DNA of 64,000 nt, taken from NCBI GenBank assembly GCA_021234155.1, contig JAJEKV010000002.1, positions 21,791,726-21,855,725 of the forward strand. The letters are read 5' to 3'. The DNA is from Isoetes taiwanensis. Lineage: Eukaryota; Streptophyta; Lycopodiopsida; Isoetales; Isoetaceae. The translations under genes and the position numbers were made by a program. The notes beneath the pieces are model-generated. The model had not been told where the DNA came from. It did not search any database and saw only the letters and a list, made by a program, of their open reading frames with translations. Positions 10,946 through 23,269 of the stretch are shown here, piece by piece (positions within the stretch are counted from its first letter, which is position 1; every line of letters begins with the position of its first letter).

Positions 10946-11361
10946 CGGCCCGTCACCGCCCGCATCAGCGTCAGCGTGATTTCAGGCTTTTCAAGAGGCA
11001 CCGCCAACATTCCTGCAAATCAGGCCTCCTTCCAGGAGTCGGCACCGAAATCAGTCAGAGTGTCTATATTGGGCCAAAGGCCATTGTACTATATATATGA
11101 GTAGAGCTAGCACATGAGTTTTTAGATGAGTTTTGAGTCTTGTCTCAATTCAGTTTTCTCTCGATTGCGAGAGCTCATGTATCTTCATTGACATCAAGGA
11201 AGCTTATTATTGTGATCTCATTGTTCTCTTTTGTCTTCTTTTCTCTTTCCTTTGTTTTTCTTGCAAATCCCGCGTGACATAGCTCCCGGATTCTCCTGTT
11301 AGATCCAAGGGTCCTCACAAAGGGCTGTCTTGCAGGAGTTCCCGAACCCAGACCCCAAACA
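10771..11361 (+). repeat. LTR-like repeat, copy 2 (591 bp)
   Basis: Begins TGTTAGTCC right after the polypurine-like tract TTTGGTGGGGGGGAG and ends CCAAACA. It is almost identical to 8302-8881, with TATATATA near 11091. It acts as the right-hand LTR; the DNA after 11361 is unrelated to that after 8881. Confidence 0.75.
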
Positions 11362-11480
11362 TAAAACATATATGTACATGGTCCTTCATGAATATATTTA
11401 CATGTATGTGCAGCATCGAATCCAAAGTACTCCAAAAGGTAATTTGAAACATATATGTACATGGTCCTTCATGGTCATTC
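11362..11480. repeat. Short direct repeat
   Basis: The motif ACATATATGTACATGGTCC plus TTCATG occurs at about 11367 and 11450, 83 bp apart. Confidence 0.7.
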
Positions 11481-13053
11481 ACGCTAAGAACAGAAAACAA
11501 TTCATACCATTTAGACATAGACTAGAGACAATGATACCATGTGGCAAACATGTATTGTTGCACGCATTTGAGTGCACTAAAGAAGATAGTTGTATCTGGA
11601 TGAATCTGGATGTAATGCTCCTTTTGCAAATACCATCAACTAACCGTTGGAACCCACATCATGCCAATGAAGAAGACTAAAATTGGAGGTGTGAGTTGGT
11701 TGAAAGTGACCACATTAGCTCCTGCATGATTAGTATTAGCACATATCACTCAATGTCTTATATTTCCACTATAAGACAAGAAAGAAAGAAATTTCAATAG
11801 CATTAAATGCTAAGATTGTGATGGGAAGCCATGTGGTCAGTTTGCAAGGAAAAGATGAGTGAATCATTTACTAAAATGTTGCAAGATAACTCACAGGCTA
11901 ACTTTGCCTTTCCATTAGAGCAGTAATGAAGGAACAAGATGATGTCAGAGAGACAAGGCAGAAACATGGTATTACCTAGGAATATTAAAGGAGGGGATAT
12001 TTGTGCGCAGAAGAACCATGCTGTCATTTAATAGCAGCACCTGCAAACAATAAAGAACATACATTATTTTTCCTTTGCAGATTGAGACAATTAGAAGATG
12101 CTTGCAGATACATCTCTGTAACAATAAAACCAATGACATGGTGATCATATAACCTATTGTAATCGTGTTGAGCAGAAGTAATGTTTGATATTCGATGCCC
12201 AACTGGCTGCAGATCCTGTTGCTTCTAAATCTTCAGTCTTTGTGTCAGTTCTTGTTTTAAACTCCCTGAAGAACCCAAGCTACCTGGCATTATGGTAGAA
12301 CAAATAGCGCCTGGCCTGAAGCAGTAAAAGGGATGTGAGATTATGGATTCTAAGAATAAGAAAGATCCATTGGTAAGAAGCTAGTGAAAAATATAGCATC
12401 TAATGAGGCTATGGCCTGCACAACAGGATTAGAATCCTCTTCAGAATCACTAAACACTAAACCATATTCACCTGCATGACAGTATTCAACAAAGACAAAT
12501 GCTCAATTTATAAGAAAATAAAGACTTGTGTTCTATTTACTTGCCTGCAGAACATGTGATCTATCATGGGATACATCCATCTCTGTCAGCCATGGCTAAA
12601 GCCCTAAATATTAATGTCTTGGTTACGTAAATCTAGTTTTATGCCCCTGCAAACAAAAATCGGAGGTTCAAAAACATCTGGACAACTACCCCTTAGAGAT
12701 GCTACAGACAGCATGCCGTTATGATTTTTCAAAAACAAAAGGTCTTCTAGTAGAGGGGGCTCGGTGCCAAACTGCCCTCTAAAGATGCCACAGACAGCAT
12801 GCAGTTATGCTTGGTCCAAAAAAAAGGGGGGCTCGGTGCCGAACTAACCCATAAAGAAAGATCAGAAAGATCGGGCAAAAGAAACAATGTGAAGCCAAGA
12901 AACGCAGAAATGCAAAGAGGGGATGCAAAAATGAGATGCACAATGAGAACAAATATACCTGTTGGAGCTATAGAAGGGGGCACGGTACCGAGCTATACCA
13001 GAACAGGGGCACAAGAAAGTTGAGTCTAAATCTGTTTGACGAAATGCTGAGAT

Positions 13054-13920
13054 ATAATGTTTTCCTTCGTTTCACCGAATAGAAGGAAAACATAATTCTT
13101 GAACTACGATGTAGTTAGGAGTTAGTTAGGTTAGCAGTTTCCCAGTCTATTTAGTTTCTTGCACGTCCATTTCCTTCTTCATCAGCCTCTTTGCATCTCC
13201 TTCATCTTTTCCTTCGGTCAGAGGCCCACCCCCCCACCCTTCCTTGCATGATTAGCTTGTTGGTAAACTAACATTCGGTTTGAAGGCCTAGTGCCTGTTT
13301 TGGGGCTGAGAGCCTGGTGGGGCCTTTGTGCCTGGTTGAGGCCGGTGTGCCTAGTGGAAGGCTTGGTGCCTAGTTGGAAGCCTTGGTGGCTGGATGGCCT
13401 TGGTGGCCTTTGGTTGGTCTTTTTTTTGTGTATGCAGGGTTTAGCGTGGCTGTTTGGAAGAGAGCTTTGGTTTCGAAGCACAAGATGAAGATCTATGGGA
13501 AGACAATTCAAACATGTTTCGTCTTTGGCAACTTCATTGTTGTAATGTACTTTCACCCGATAAGGCTAGGCAGCATGAGGGTACAAGATCTATTATGTTT
13601 TGGACCTAGCATTGGTTAGTGATCCCATTATTGTCAGGGTTTTACCTCGAAAACCCGAAAGGGCTCTCAGCCCCAAAACAGGCACTAGGCCTTCAAACCG
13701 AATGTTAGTTTACCAACAAGCTAATCATGCAAGGAAGGGTGGGGGGGTGGGCCTGACCGAAGGAAAAGATGAAGGAGATGCAAAGAGCCTGATGAAGAAG
13801 GAAATGGACGTGCAAGAAACTAAATAGGCTGGGAAACTGCTAACCTAACTAACTCCTAACTACATCGTAGTTCAAGAATTATGTTTTCCTTCTATTCGGT
13901 GAAACGAAGGAAAACATTAT
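13054..13920 (+). mobile_element. Foldback with about 260-bp inverted arms, copy 1
   Basis: Left arm 13054-13314 and right arm 13662-13920 are near-perfect inverted repeats (ATAATGTTTTCCTTCG ... and its complement). They surround a 347-bp spacer (13315-13661). The architecture is that of a foldback or long-TIR DNA element. No transposase is encoded; the short frames it contains read through the arms and are not credible genes. No clear target-site duplication was seen at the borders. Confidence 0.75.
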
Positions 13921-15289
13921 TTCTAGAACTACTATGAGAGCACACAGACAAGAATGTTGAAGCAGAGGCAGACGGAAGCAGTGAAAACTGATCAAGCTTG
14001 GCCCAAGCGCACAAGAGTAGAAGTTGTTGGTGAACAAGCCCAAAGCCAGATACCATAAAAGGTCACCCACTTCCAAAAATTCGCACAGGCAATTGTCTCC
14101 TAGTGAACAAGAACATAGGAACAAGTGGAATATAAAAGGGGCAAAATATTTATAGTGAAAGTTAGGTATAAAGCTGAGAGGCACAAAACTTAGGGTAAAA
14201 CCATACCGCTTCCCCATGGCACAACAAAGGGACCAACTTAACAACAAACAATGTTCGGGTCACAACCCCATACAAAAAGCAACCAACCAACGACAAGGTT
14301 ATAACTCATAACAAGCCCTTAAATCTCTTGAAATATAGTGAGACCCGATTAGTTAGACTGAAACATTTAGAAGACATCACTCGAAAAGAAAAGGCCAATT
14401 AGTTACCAAATTGATTTAAGCAATCATATAGAGGGCAACAAGCTTCATTAAACACACCATCTTGCCATGCCACTACATGACTAAGGAATATGAAGTTCGA
14501 TAAAATAACAAAGAATAACGTATAAAACATAATTTAGATGCCTTATGAGAAACGGAATGAAATAAGAAGAGATGCAAAATGGGATTCGATGGCATCAATG
14601 GAGGTGAAAACAAGAATGCACCATTACTATAGGGGAGATGGGCCAAATAAATGTGTGTTATAAAGCGTGTAAGGTATAGATAAGCGTGTAAGGTAGTAAA
14701 TAATTAGTGAAATGTAATGAACTGCAATGTAGTTAAGTATAAGATGAACGACGGAATCGAAATGAAATTAAAATGAGGTGAAGAAGTAAAAATGAAAGTT
14801 TGAAAATAATTCAGTAGTAAGTAAGTGAAATTAATAAAAGAAAAAATGAATGTGTCATAATCGAAAGTGAAAAACCATTCGCCCCTTGGCTTGATAATCT
14901 CCATCCGACCACTGTAGCACCTAAACTAGGTTCGAATGCAATAGCGGCACTTCCAACCGGGACTCGGAACCTGACGCTGAGTCCAAACTAAATTCCGATA
15001 AAGACCAGAGGATGCAGGAAATCCGATACAGACTGGGAGTTGCAGGAAACAATTCAGGGGTTCGAGTTAAACTACCATTGAATTCTGCTTCTGGATAGCA
15101 TATACAACACAAAGGAAAATTCACTAACTACTTAACCTATTTTAACTCCAAAATATCAAGCAGGCTTCAAAACAACAACGATACTAAAGGAAGTTGATTT
15201 GCATGCATGTTTATCAGCCTGAAAAGAAATGATGCTGTGCCAGGTGAAAGCTGCGAATCAGACTTTGAAAGACTAGGCAGAACATAAGC

Positions 15290-15976
15290 CTAAGCAAACA
15301 GGAAATGAAAAATGATATAGCCAAGAGGAACTAAACAGAAAGAAATGACAAAACATAGGCAGACCTCATGTGAGAGAGGCCTTCCAACACAATCTGAATC
15401 TAGAACCTTGAAACTTCTGCAACATGACAGCATTCTTGTCTGTGTGTCTCTCATAATAGTTCTAGAATAGTCTGAGAGCTGTTTCTGTTGCTCAAATGCT
15501 GAATCTCTTGCCGAAATGGTGAGTCTGATGCTGAGACGCCGAAATGGTGAGTCTAATGTTGAGATGCTGAGATGCAGAAACAGAAACATAGACAAAATCT
15601 TTGGCTTCTCGTTGTCGCCAAACAGAAACGTAGACAAAAAGTTTATTAAAGGCCAAAGGATGTTAGCAAGACTTTCAAAGGCTACTTGGGACCAGCCACC
15701 ATTGCTTGACTCGTCGTAAATGAGACGACAACAATCAGCCAGCAGTTGATGAAAGAGCATTCTTTCCTCCGAGATCAGACCACAGAAAATATATTCAGCA
15801 TAAAACTGAGCAAAAGCTTGATGTTCGTCTGCTTTCCAATACCCCCTGCGCGTAAAAGGATCGCCTGGAAATCTTCTATTGCGTAAATACGGAGTTTGGT
15901 TATGTTTAACCTCGGCTAATCGCCTCTCAACTTCCTTGCGTCTTGAAGTGTCACCATCTCTCACCTCTAGCAACAC
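15290..15976 (-). pseudogene. Exon-like fragment of an unrecognised gene, copy 1
   Basis: On the minus strand a splice-acceptor-like TTGTGTTGCTAG|AGG (about 15973) opens a frame with a conserved-looking, charged sequence: RRKEVERRLAEVKHNQTPYLRNRR..., then RRGYWKADEHQAFAQFYAEYIFCGLISEERM and LADCCRLIYDE. The quality of the sequence drops after about residue 110, where short imperfect repeats of 'CTCACCATTTCGGC' begin. This looks like one internal exon of a host gene captured in the duplicated unit. The gene was not recognised. Flanking exons were not found in the unit. Confidence 0.45.
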
Positions 15977-16257
15977 AAGGCCCCCAAAAATGAATTGCCA
16001 TATAAAAACAATATCAAATCATCTGAAAACCATGATAGATGTAGTTTTTTATACAACAATTCATTTGATAAAAGAAAACCACATGCTATAGTGGTTTGTC
16101 AAAACTAATAGTGGCTTACAATATGATTATTAATGTTAGTTACTAATGGTATAATGGTTTTCTAAAATTTGTCATAGTTTATAAGATGATTTCAATACCA
16201 GCCTTGTGTACCTTAGTGGTCTTCTAAAACTAGCATTCATTTATTAAAACTAGGAAT

Positions 16258-16402
16258 GGTTTGTTAAATCCCTCGAAAACCCTTCGGGGCGGGGGTTTTT
16301 TAATCCGGGCAGTAATCCGCTTGCTGCGTTTTTGTATTGGGTCCCATAGACCGATTGGTCTCCGTGGACGATAAAAGTACCTTCCTTCCTTCCTTCCTTT
16401 AG
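16258..16402 (+). mobile_element. 3' end of (CTTC)n-tailed retroposon, unit 1
   Basis: Contains CCTCGAAAACCCTTCGGGG, TTTTTTAATCCGGGC, a hairpin GGTCCCATAGACC, and the end GTGGACGATAAAAGTACC followed by (CTTC)n. The last 70 bp correspond to the 3' end of the retroposon at 6014-6604. Its 5' limit is unclear. Confidence 0.6.
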
Positions 16403-17801
16403 AGATGCCAATGAAGAAGACTAAAATTGGAGGTGTGAGTTGGTTGAAAGTGACCACATTAGCTCCTGCATGATTAGTATTAGCACATGTCACTCAATGT
16501 CTTATATTTCCACTATAAGACAAGAAAGAAAGAAATTTCAATAGCATTAAATGCTAAGATTGTGATGGGAAGCCATGTGGTCAGTTTGCAAGGAAAAGAT
16601 GAGTGAATCATTTACTAAAATGTTGCAAGATAACTCACAGGCTAACTTTGCCTTTCCATTAGAGCAGTAATGAAGGAACAAGATGATGTCAAAGAGACAA
16701 GGCAGAAACATGGTATTACCTAGGAATATTAAAGGAGGGGATATTTGTGCTTGTAAAGAACCATGTTTGTCATTTAATAGCAAAGACCGCAAAACAATAA
16801 AGAACATACATTATTTTTCCTTTGCAGATTGAGACAATTAGAAGATGCTTGCAGATACATCTCTGTAACAATAAAACCAATGACATGGTGATCATATAAC
16901 CTATTGTAATCGTGTTGAGCAGAAGTAATGTTTGATATTCGATGCCCAACTGGCTGCAGATCCTGTTGCTTCTAAATCTTCAGTCTTTGTGTCAGTTCTT
17001 GTTTTAAACTCCCTGAAGAACCCAAGCTACCTGGCATTATGGTAGAACAAATAGCGCCTGGCCTGAAGCAGTAAAAGGGATGTGAGATTATGGATTCTAA
17101 GAATAAGAAAGATCCATTGGTAAGAAGCTAGTGAAAAATATAGCATCTAATGAGGCTATGGCCTGCACAACAGGATTAGAATCCTCTTCAGAATCACTAA
17201 ACACTAAACCATATTCACCTGCATGACAGTATTCAACAAAGACAAATGCTCAATTTATAAGAAAATAAAGACTTGTGTTCTATTTACTTGCCTGCAGAAC
17301 ATGTGATCTATCATGGGATACATCCATCTCTGTCAGCCATGGCTAAAGCCCTAAATATTAATGTCTTGGTTACGTAAATCTAGTTTTATGCCCCTGCAAA
17401 CAAAAATCGGAGGTTCAAAAACATCTGGACAACTACCCCTTAGAGATGCTACAGACAGCATGCCGTTATGATTTTTCAAAAACAAAAGGTCTTCTAGTAG
17501 AGGGGGGCTCGGTGCCAAACTGCCCTCTAAAGATGCCACAGACAGCATGCAGTTATGCTTGGTCCAAAAAAAAGGGGGGCTCGGTGCCGAACTAACCCAT
17601 AAAGAAAGATCAGAAAGATCGGGCAAAAGAAACAATGTGAAGCCAAGAAACGCAGAAATGCAAAGAGGGGATGCAAAAATGAGATGCACAATGAGAACAA
17701 ATATACCTGTTGGAGCTATAGAAGGGGGCACGGTACCGAGCTATACCAGAACAGGGGCACAAGAAAGTTGAGTCTAAATCTGTTTGACGAAATGCTGAGA
17801 T

Positions 17802-18669
17802 ATAATGTTTTCCTTCGTTTCACCGAATAGAAGGAAAACATAATTCTTGAACTACGATGTAGTTAGGAGTTAGTTAGGTTAGCAGTTTCCCAGTCTATTT
17901 AGTTTCTTGCACGTCCATTTCCTTCTTCATCAGCCTCTTTGCATCTCCTTCATCTTTTCCTTCGGTCAGGCCCACCCCCCCACCCTTCCTTGCATGATTA
18001 GCTTGTTGGTAAACTAACATTCGGTTTGAAGGCCTAGTGCCTGTTTTGGGGCTGAGAGCCCTTTCGGGTTTTCGAGGTAAAACCCTGACAATAATGGGAT
18101 CACTAACCAATGCTAGGTCCAAAACATAATAGATCTTGTACCCTCATGCTGCCTAGCCTTATCGGGTGAAAGTACATTACAACAATGAAGTTGCCAAAGA
18201 CGAAACATGTTTGAATTGTCTTCCCATAGATCTTCATCTTGTGCTTCGAAACCAAAGCTCTCTTCCAAACAGCCACGCTAAACCCTGCATACACAAAAAA
18301 AAGACCAACCAAAGGCCACCAAGGCCATCCAGCCACCAAGGCTTCCAACTAGGCACCAAGCCTTCCACTAGGCACACCGGCCTCAACCAGGCACAAAGGC
18401 CCCACCAGGCTCTCAACCCCAAAACAGGCACTAGGCCTTCAAACCGAATGTTAGTTTACCAACAAGCTAATCATGCAAGGAAGGGTGGGGGGGTGGGCCT
18501 GACCGAAGGAAAAGATGAAGGAGATGCAAAGAGGCTGATGAAGAAGGAAATGGACGTGCAAGAAACTAAATAGACTGGGAAACTGCTAACCTAACTAACT
18601 CCTATTCACATCATCGTAGTTCAAGAATTATGTTTTCCTTCTATTCGGTGAAACGAAGGAAAACATTAT
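17802..18669 (+). mobile_element. Foldback with about 260-bp inverted arms, copy 2 (spacer inverted)
   Basis: Left arm 17802-18060, spacer 18061-18408, right arm 18409-18669. Arms match copy 1 in the same orientation, but the spacer is the reverse complement of the copy-1 spacer. It starts CTTTCGGGTTTTCGAGG, which is the complement of the end of spacer 1, and ends GGCCCCACCA, the complement of its start. Confidence 0.85.
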
Positions 18670-20019
18670 TTCTAGAACTACTATGAGAGCACACAGACAA
18701 GAATGCTGAAGCAGAGGCAGACGGAAGCAGTGAAAACTGATCAAGCTTGGCCCAAGCGCACAAGAGTAGAAGTTGTTGATGAACAAGCCCAAAGCCAGAT
18801 ACCATAAAAGGTCACCCACTTCCAAAAATTCAAGACAGCAATTGTCTCCTAGTGAACAAGAACATAGGAACAAGTGGAATATAAAAGGGGCAAAATATTT
18901 ATAGTGAAAGTTAGGTATAAAGCTGAGAGGCACAAAGCTTAGGGTAAAACCATACCGCTTCCCCACGGCACAACAAAGGGACCAACTTAACAACAAACAA
19001 TGTTCGGGTCACAACCCCATACAAAAAGCAACCAACCAACGACAAGGTTATAACTCATAACAAGCCCTTAAATCTCTTGAAATATAGTGAGACCCGATTA
19101 GTTAGACTGAAACATTTAGAAGACATCACTCGAAAAGAAAAGGCCAATTAGTTACCAAATTGATTTAAGCAATCATATAGAGGGCAACAAGCTTCATTAA
19201 ACACACCATCTTGCCATGCCACTACATGACTAAGGAATATGAAGTTCGATAAAATAACAAAGAATAACGTATAAAACATAATTTAGATGCCTTATGAGAA
19301 ACGGAATGAAATAAGAAGAGATGCAAAATGGGATTCGATGGCATCAATGGAGGTGAAAACAAGAATGCACCATTACTATAGGGGAGATGGGCCAAATAAA
19401 TGTGTGTTATAAAGCATGTAAGGTATAGATAAGCGTGTAAGGTAGTAAATAATTAGTGAAATGTAATGAACTGCAATGTAGTTAAGTATAAGATGAACGA
19501 CGGAATCGAAATGAAATTAAAATGAGGTGAAGAAGTAAAAATGAAAGTTTGAAAATAATTCAGTAGTAAGTAAGTGAAATTAATAAAAGAAAAAATGAAT
19601 GTGTCATAATCGAAAGTGAAAAACCATTCGCCCCTTGGCTTGATAATCTCCATCCGACCACTGTAGCACCTAAACTAGGTTCGAATGCAATAGCGGCACT
19701 TCCAACCGGGACTCGGAACCTGATGCTGAGTCCAAACTAAATTCCGATAAAGACCAGAGGATGCAGGAAATCCGATACAGACTGGGAGTTGCAGGAAACA
19801 ATTCAGGGGTTCGAGTTAAACTACCATTGAATTCTGCTTCCGGATAGCATATACAACACAAAGGAAAATTCACTAACTACTTAACCTATTTTAACTCCAA
19901 AATATCAAGCGTGCTTCAAAACAACAACGATACTAAAGGAAGTTGATTTGCATGCATGTTTATCACCGAAAAAAGAAATGATGCCGTGCTGTGAAAGCCG
20001 CGAATCAGACTTTGAAAGA

Positions 20020-20728
20020 CTAGGCGTAACATAAGCCTAAGCAAAACAGAAATGAAAATGATATAGCCAAGAGGAACTAAACAGTAAAGAAATGACAAAA
20101 CATAGGCGCCGGACCTCATGTGAGAGAGGCCTTCCAACACAATCTGAATCTAGAACCTTGAAACTTCTGCAACATGACAGCATTCTTGTCTGTGTGTCTC
20201 TCATAATAGTTCTAGAATAGTCCGAGAGCTGTTTCGCTGCTCAAATGTCAATCTCTTGCGGAAATGGTGAGTCCGATCTTCGAGACGCCCAAAATGGTGA
20301 GTCTAATGTTGAGATGCTGAGATGCAGAAACAGAAACATAGACAAAATCTTTGGCTTCTCGTTGTCGCCAAACAGAAACGTAGACAAAAAGTTTATTAAA
20401 GGCCAAAGGATGTTAGCAAGACTTTCAAAGGCTACTTGGGACCAGCCACCATTGCTTGACTGGGTCAGAAATGAGACGACAACAATCAGCCGCCAGCTTG
20501 ATGAAAGAGCATTCTTTCCTCCGAGATCAGACCACAGAAAATATATTCAGCATAAAACTGAGCAAAAGCTTGATGTTCGTCTGCTTTCCAATACCCCCTG
20601 CGCGTAAAAGGATCGCCTGGAAATCTTCTATTGCGTAAATACGGAGTTTGGTTATGTTTAACCTCGGCTAATCGCCTCTCAACTTCCTTGCGTCTTGAAG
20701 TGTCACCATCTCTCACCTCTAGCAACAC
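20020..20728 (-). pseudogene. Exon-like fragment of an unrecognised gene, copy 2
   Basis: Counterpart of 15290-15976. The first 77 residues are the same, then changes near 20490 (CCGCCAGCTTG versus CCAGCAGTTG) break the frame after EERMLFHQ. Further small differences cluster at 20240-20300 and 20460-20500. Copy 1 keeps the longer frame. Confidence 0.45.
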
Positions 20729-21007
20729 AAGGCCCCCAAAAATGAATTGCCATATAAAAACAATATCAAATCATCTGAAAACCATGATAGATGTAGTTTT
20801 TTATACAACAATTCATTTGATAAAAGAAAACCACATGCTATAGTGGTTTGTCAAAACTAATAGTGGCTTACAATATGATTATTAATGTTAGTTACTAATG
20901 GTATAATGGTTTTCTAAAATTTGTCATAGTTTATAAGATGATTTCAATACCAGCCTTGTGTACCTTAGTGGTCTTCTAAAACTAGCATTCATTTATTAAA
21001 ACTAGGA

Positions 21008-21150
21008 ATGGTTTGTTAAATCCCTCGAAAACCCTTCGGGGCGGGGGTTTTTTAATCCGGGCAGTAATCCGCTTGCTGCGTTTTTGTATTGGGTCCCATA
21101 GACCGATTGGTCTCCGTGGACGATAAAAGTACCTTCCTTCCTTCCTTCCT
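21008..21150 (+). mobile_element. 3' end of (CTTC)n-tailed retroposon, unit 2
   Basis: Duplicate of 16258-16402 within unit 2, with the same hairpins and CTTCCTTCC tail. Confidence 0.6.
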
Positions 21151-21439
21151 TTAGAGATTAGTTCAATTGTTCAAGGACCATAGAAAGACATCTTATATAA
21201 ACCATTAAGAAAGACAATGACAACCACCACTAGCTTAAAGTTGAGAAACTACAACTTGCCTAAATTCTTTGTTTGTGTAAAGGTACCCACCAAGCATGTA
21301 ATAGTATTAGGTTACTATAGACATATAGAGTAGACTATTTGTTGTTTTAACAAATATATAGCAACTATGACTATATGAATGTGAATTTGGTGTTGAATAC
21401 ATTATTGATACGCAAATACAAAATAAGATAAAGTGCACG

Positions 21440-21560
21440 GTCCTTGGATGCTTGCACTTCGGTGCGTGGTCTAGTGGTAGGACATTAAATCCGCCACATG
21501 CAAGGTCATGGTTTCGAAATTGTCCAATTTACTTATGGTGTGAGAATGTACTTGATGTTG
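21440..21560 (+). mobile_element. tRNA-derived SINE head with A and B boxes
   Basis: TGGTCTAGTGG at 21467-21477 fits a pol III A box and GGTTTCGAAAT at 21510-21520 fits a B box, about 33 bp apart as in tRNA genes. The sequence does not fold into a full tRNA, so a SINE head is more likely than a functional tRNA. The 3' end of the element was not located. Confidence 0.6.
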
Positions 21561-22680
21561 AATGGTCAAATAGAACTAGGTTATAAAGACTGTGGACCAA
21601 ATTAAAGCATAATAGAGCTTCTGGAAATTATAATCTCACGAACCCTAAGTGCTGCCATGCTATGGTAGCATAGAAGAGCAAGACACATGTTGATATACTT
21701 ATGTCTGCATGTTGATTTGAGCACAAATATACAAATACCATTGATTTGAAGAGAACACATCCCTAGAAATCATAAGTGGATACTTGAAGAGCAAGGTGAA
21801 GATATTCATAAAAGATCACACAATCATGCAAGGAAAGGTGATTCAAGCAAAGCAAATTTGAAGTTTGGAAGACCCCTTGAGTTGACTTGGTATGTGGTTT
21901 TACTATTGAGTTCTTGGCATGACTAATTCACATGATCCATCTCTTAAGCTCATCATCTCTTCTCCTATGCAAAAGATCCCATTTGCCTCAAATTCCACGC
22001 CTAGCCTTCATATCCCATAGCAAATTGGCAAAAGAAACTTTTTTCTAGTCAAAACATGTCATTCATGCACCATTCACACTTCACACATTCATCATGCCAC
22101 CACCATCTTGTAAAAGGCAAAAAATTCCACTCAATTTGGCCATCTCCATGATCTAGGGTCAAATTCCCTCTCTAAAAGTCAAAATGGAGAGAGAAAGTGC
22201 AAAAATTCCTAAGGGAATCAAGAAAAGTCAAAGGATCAACTTATTGCCTAAAGTTTGCAATTCTATATGCACTAGTGCCAAATTGATCCATGTCACCACT
22301 CAGAAGTTGCCAAGTCACCATCCACATCACCATTCTTGCCATGTCATCATGCACACATGTCACTTTCATGAAAAATCTATTTTCTTCAAAATTTCTTTCC
22401 TAAATAAGGTATTTGGACTATTAAAGGGACATGTCATCATGCCACATCATCACTAATGCTTCCACATCACCACACATGTGTCACACACATCACTTCCATC
22501 TCATCAAAAGTTTGACTAGAAAAAAGATATTTTGCCAACTTGTCAGACATCTCATCATCTAATTTTCAAAAAAAGGCTCATTTTGACCTTCATTTTTAGT
22601 TTCTTGGGAAATATGCCAAGGTCTATGAACTAAATTTTTTTTCCTATCTACCTCCCCCGGCCTAGACTCTCCCCCGTCCA
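21561..22680. other. Noncoding stretch with CAT-rich sequence
   Basis: No supported gene. 22290-22520 is rich in CATGTCATCATGCCACATCA-type degenerate simple sequence. Confidence 0.4.
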
Positions 22681-22692
22681 ATCTCCCCCCGC

Positions 22693-22789
22693 CACGTGGT
22701 ACACCCGAGCGTGTGGGGCGGTAATGGACCGAATCCCACGTGGGCATAGCACGTCAGTTTAATAATCCACCTGTGCTATCTCTTATATA
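22693..22789 (+). promoter_or_regulatory. Promoter-like site: two G-boxes and a TATA box
   Basis: CACGTG occurs at 22693-22698 (GCCACGTGGT) and again at 22737-22742 (CCCACGTGGG) in a GC-rich island. TATATA follows at 22784-22789 within CTCTTATATACCC. G-boxes bind bZIP/bHLH factors in plants (established knowledge). The spacing and position upstream of the small candidate exon at 23075 suggest a promoter. Confidence 0.5.
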
Positions 22790-23074
22790 CCCAAGTCTTC
22801 TTTTTCATAAAATGTCTGTGGGATATATCGTCAGTTTCCAAGAACCCTAAATTTTTGTCATGCCAAGATCCGGCTGTTTACCCAATTAACCACCTAATCA
22901 TTAATAAATGCCTTCGGATCTGTCTGTACCACACCAAGAACCATATGATTGAACTAAAAGGCAAAGATTACAACCCAAATTTGCCAAGAACAGGCCGGAA
23001 CAAAGTGATTTGAAAAGGTGAAGAGATCACAAAAGATTTTCGAGGGCTTCGGCGTCTGGAGCTCTTTCGGCGCC

Positions 23075-23188
23075 ATGTCAGCGGATGTTCTATGCCCTTT
23101 AAAATCCAATCAGTTCGCTGCAATTTTATCTGCTAGGTGTTTGCAGATAGAAAACATGTCAAAATCACACGAAGACTTAAAGAAAGAG
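23075..23188 (+). CDS. Candidate first exon of an unknown gene
   Basis: ATG at 23075 opens a 38-codon frame (MSADVLCPLKSNQFAAIL...HEDLKKE). It ends at a splice-donor-like GAG|GTAAAC (23188/23189). It lies about 285 bp below the TATA box at 22784. The frame is also open upstream of the ATG. Downstream exons were not identified, so this may be a dead fragment. Confidence 0.25.
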
Positions 23189-23269
23189 GTAAACATGAGA
23201 GACTGTTCTATGTTTGCTATTCTCACACTTTGGTGGTTGATAAGAAAAAGAAAGAAAGAAAGATCATAG

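Larger units (their letters stand above)
11663..16402 (+). repeat. Tandem segmental duplication, unit 1 (about 4.74 kb)
   Basis: From GCCAATGAAGAAGAC to ...CTTTAGAGAT. The whole unit recurs immediately downstream at 16403-21158 at very high identity, with scattered small clusters of differences (for example 12003-12050 versus 16745-16795). The unit holds a foldback, a minus-strand exon and a (CTTC)n-tailed retroposon end. The junction at 16400-16404 reads TTTAGAGAT|GCCAATG. The outer borders are CATCAT|GCC (left) and AGAGAT|TAG (right), leaving only a 2-bp 'AT' microhomology. Confidence 0.9.
16403..21158 (+). repeat. Tandem segmental duplication, unit 2 (about 4.76 kb)
   Basis: Second copy of 11663-16402, head to tail. 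It differs by scattered small changes and by inversion of the foldback spacer (18061-18408). After TTTAGAGAT at 21150-21158 the sequence becomes unique. Confidence 0.9.

Noticed and set aside
11175-12202. Minus-strand frames of 60-95 codons
   Set aside because: Low-complexity, hydrophobic translations of noncoding LTR and flanking DNA; no start context or homologous pattern.
13218-13827. Frames of 75-135 codons on both strands in the foldbacks (also 17895-18573)
   Set aside because: They run across inverted arms and spacer and exist only because the same DNA is read on both strands; no domain or codon signal supports them.
21461-21525. Functional tRNA gene
   Set aside because: A and B boxes fit, but acceptor and anticodon stems do not pair, so a SINE head is more likely.
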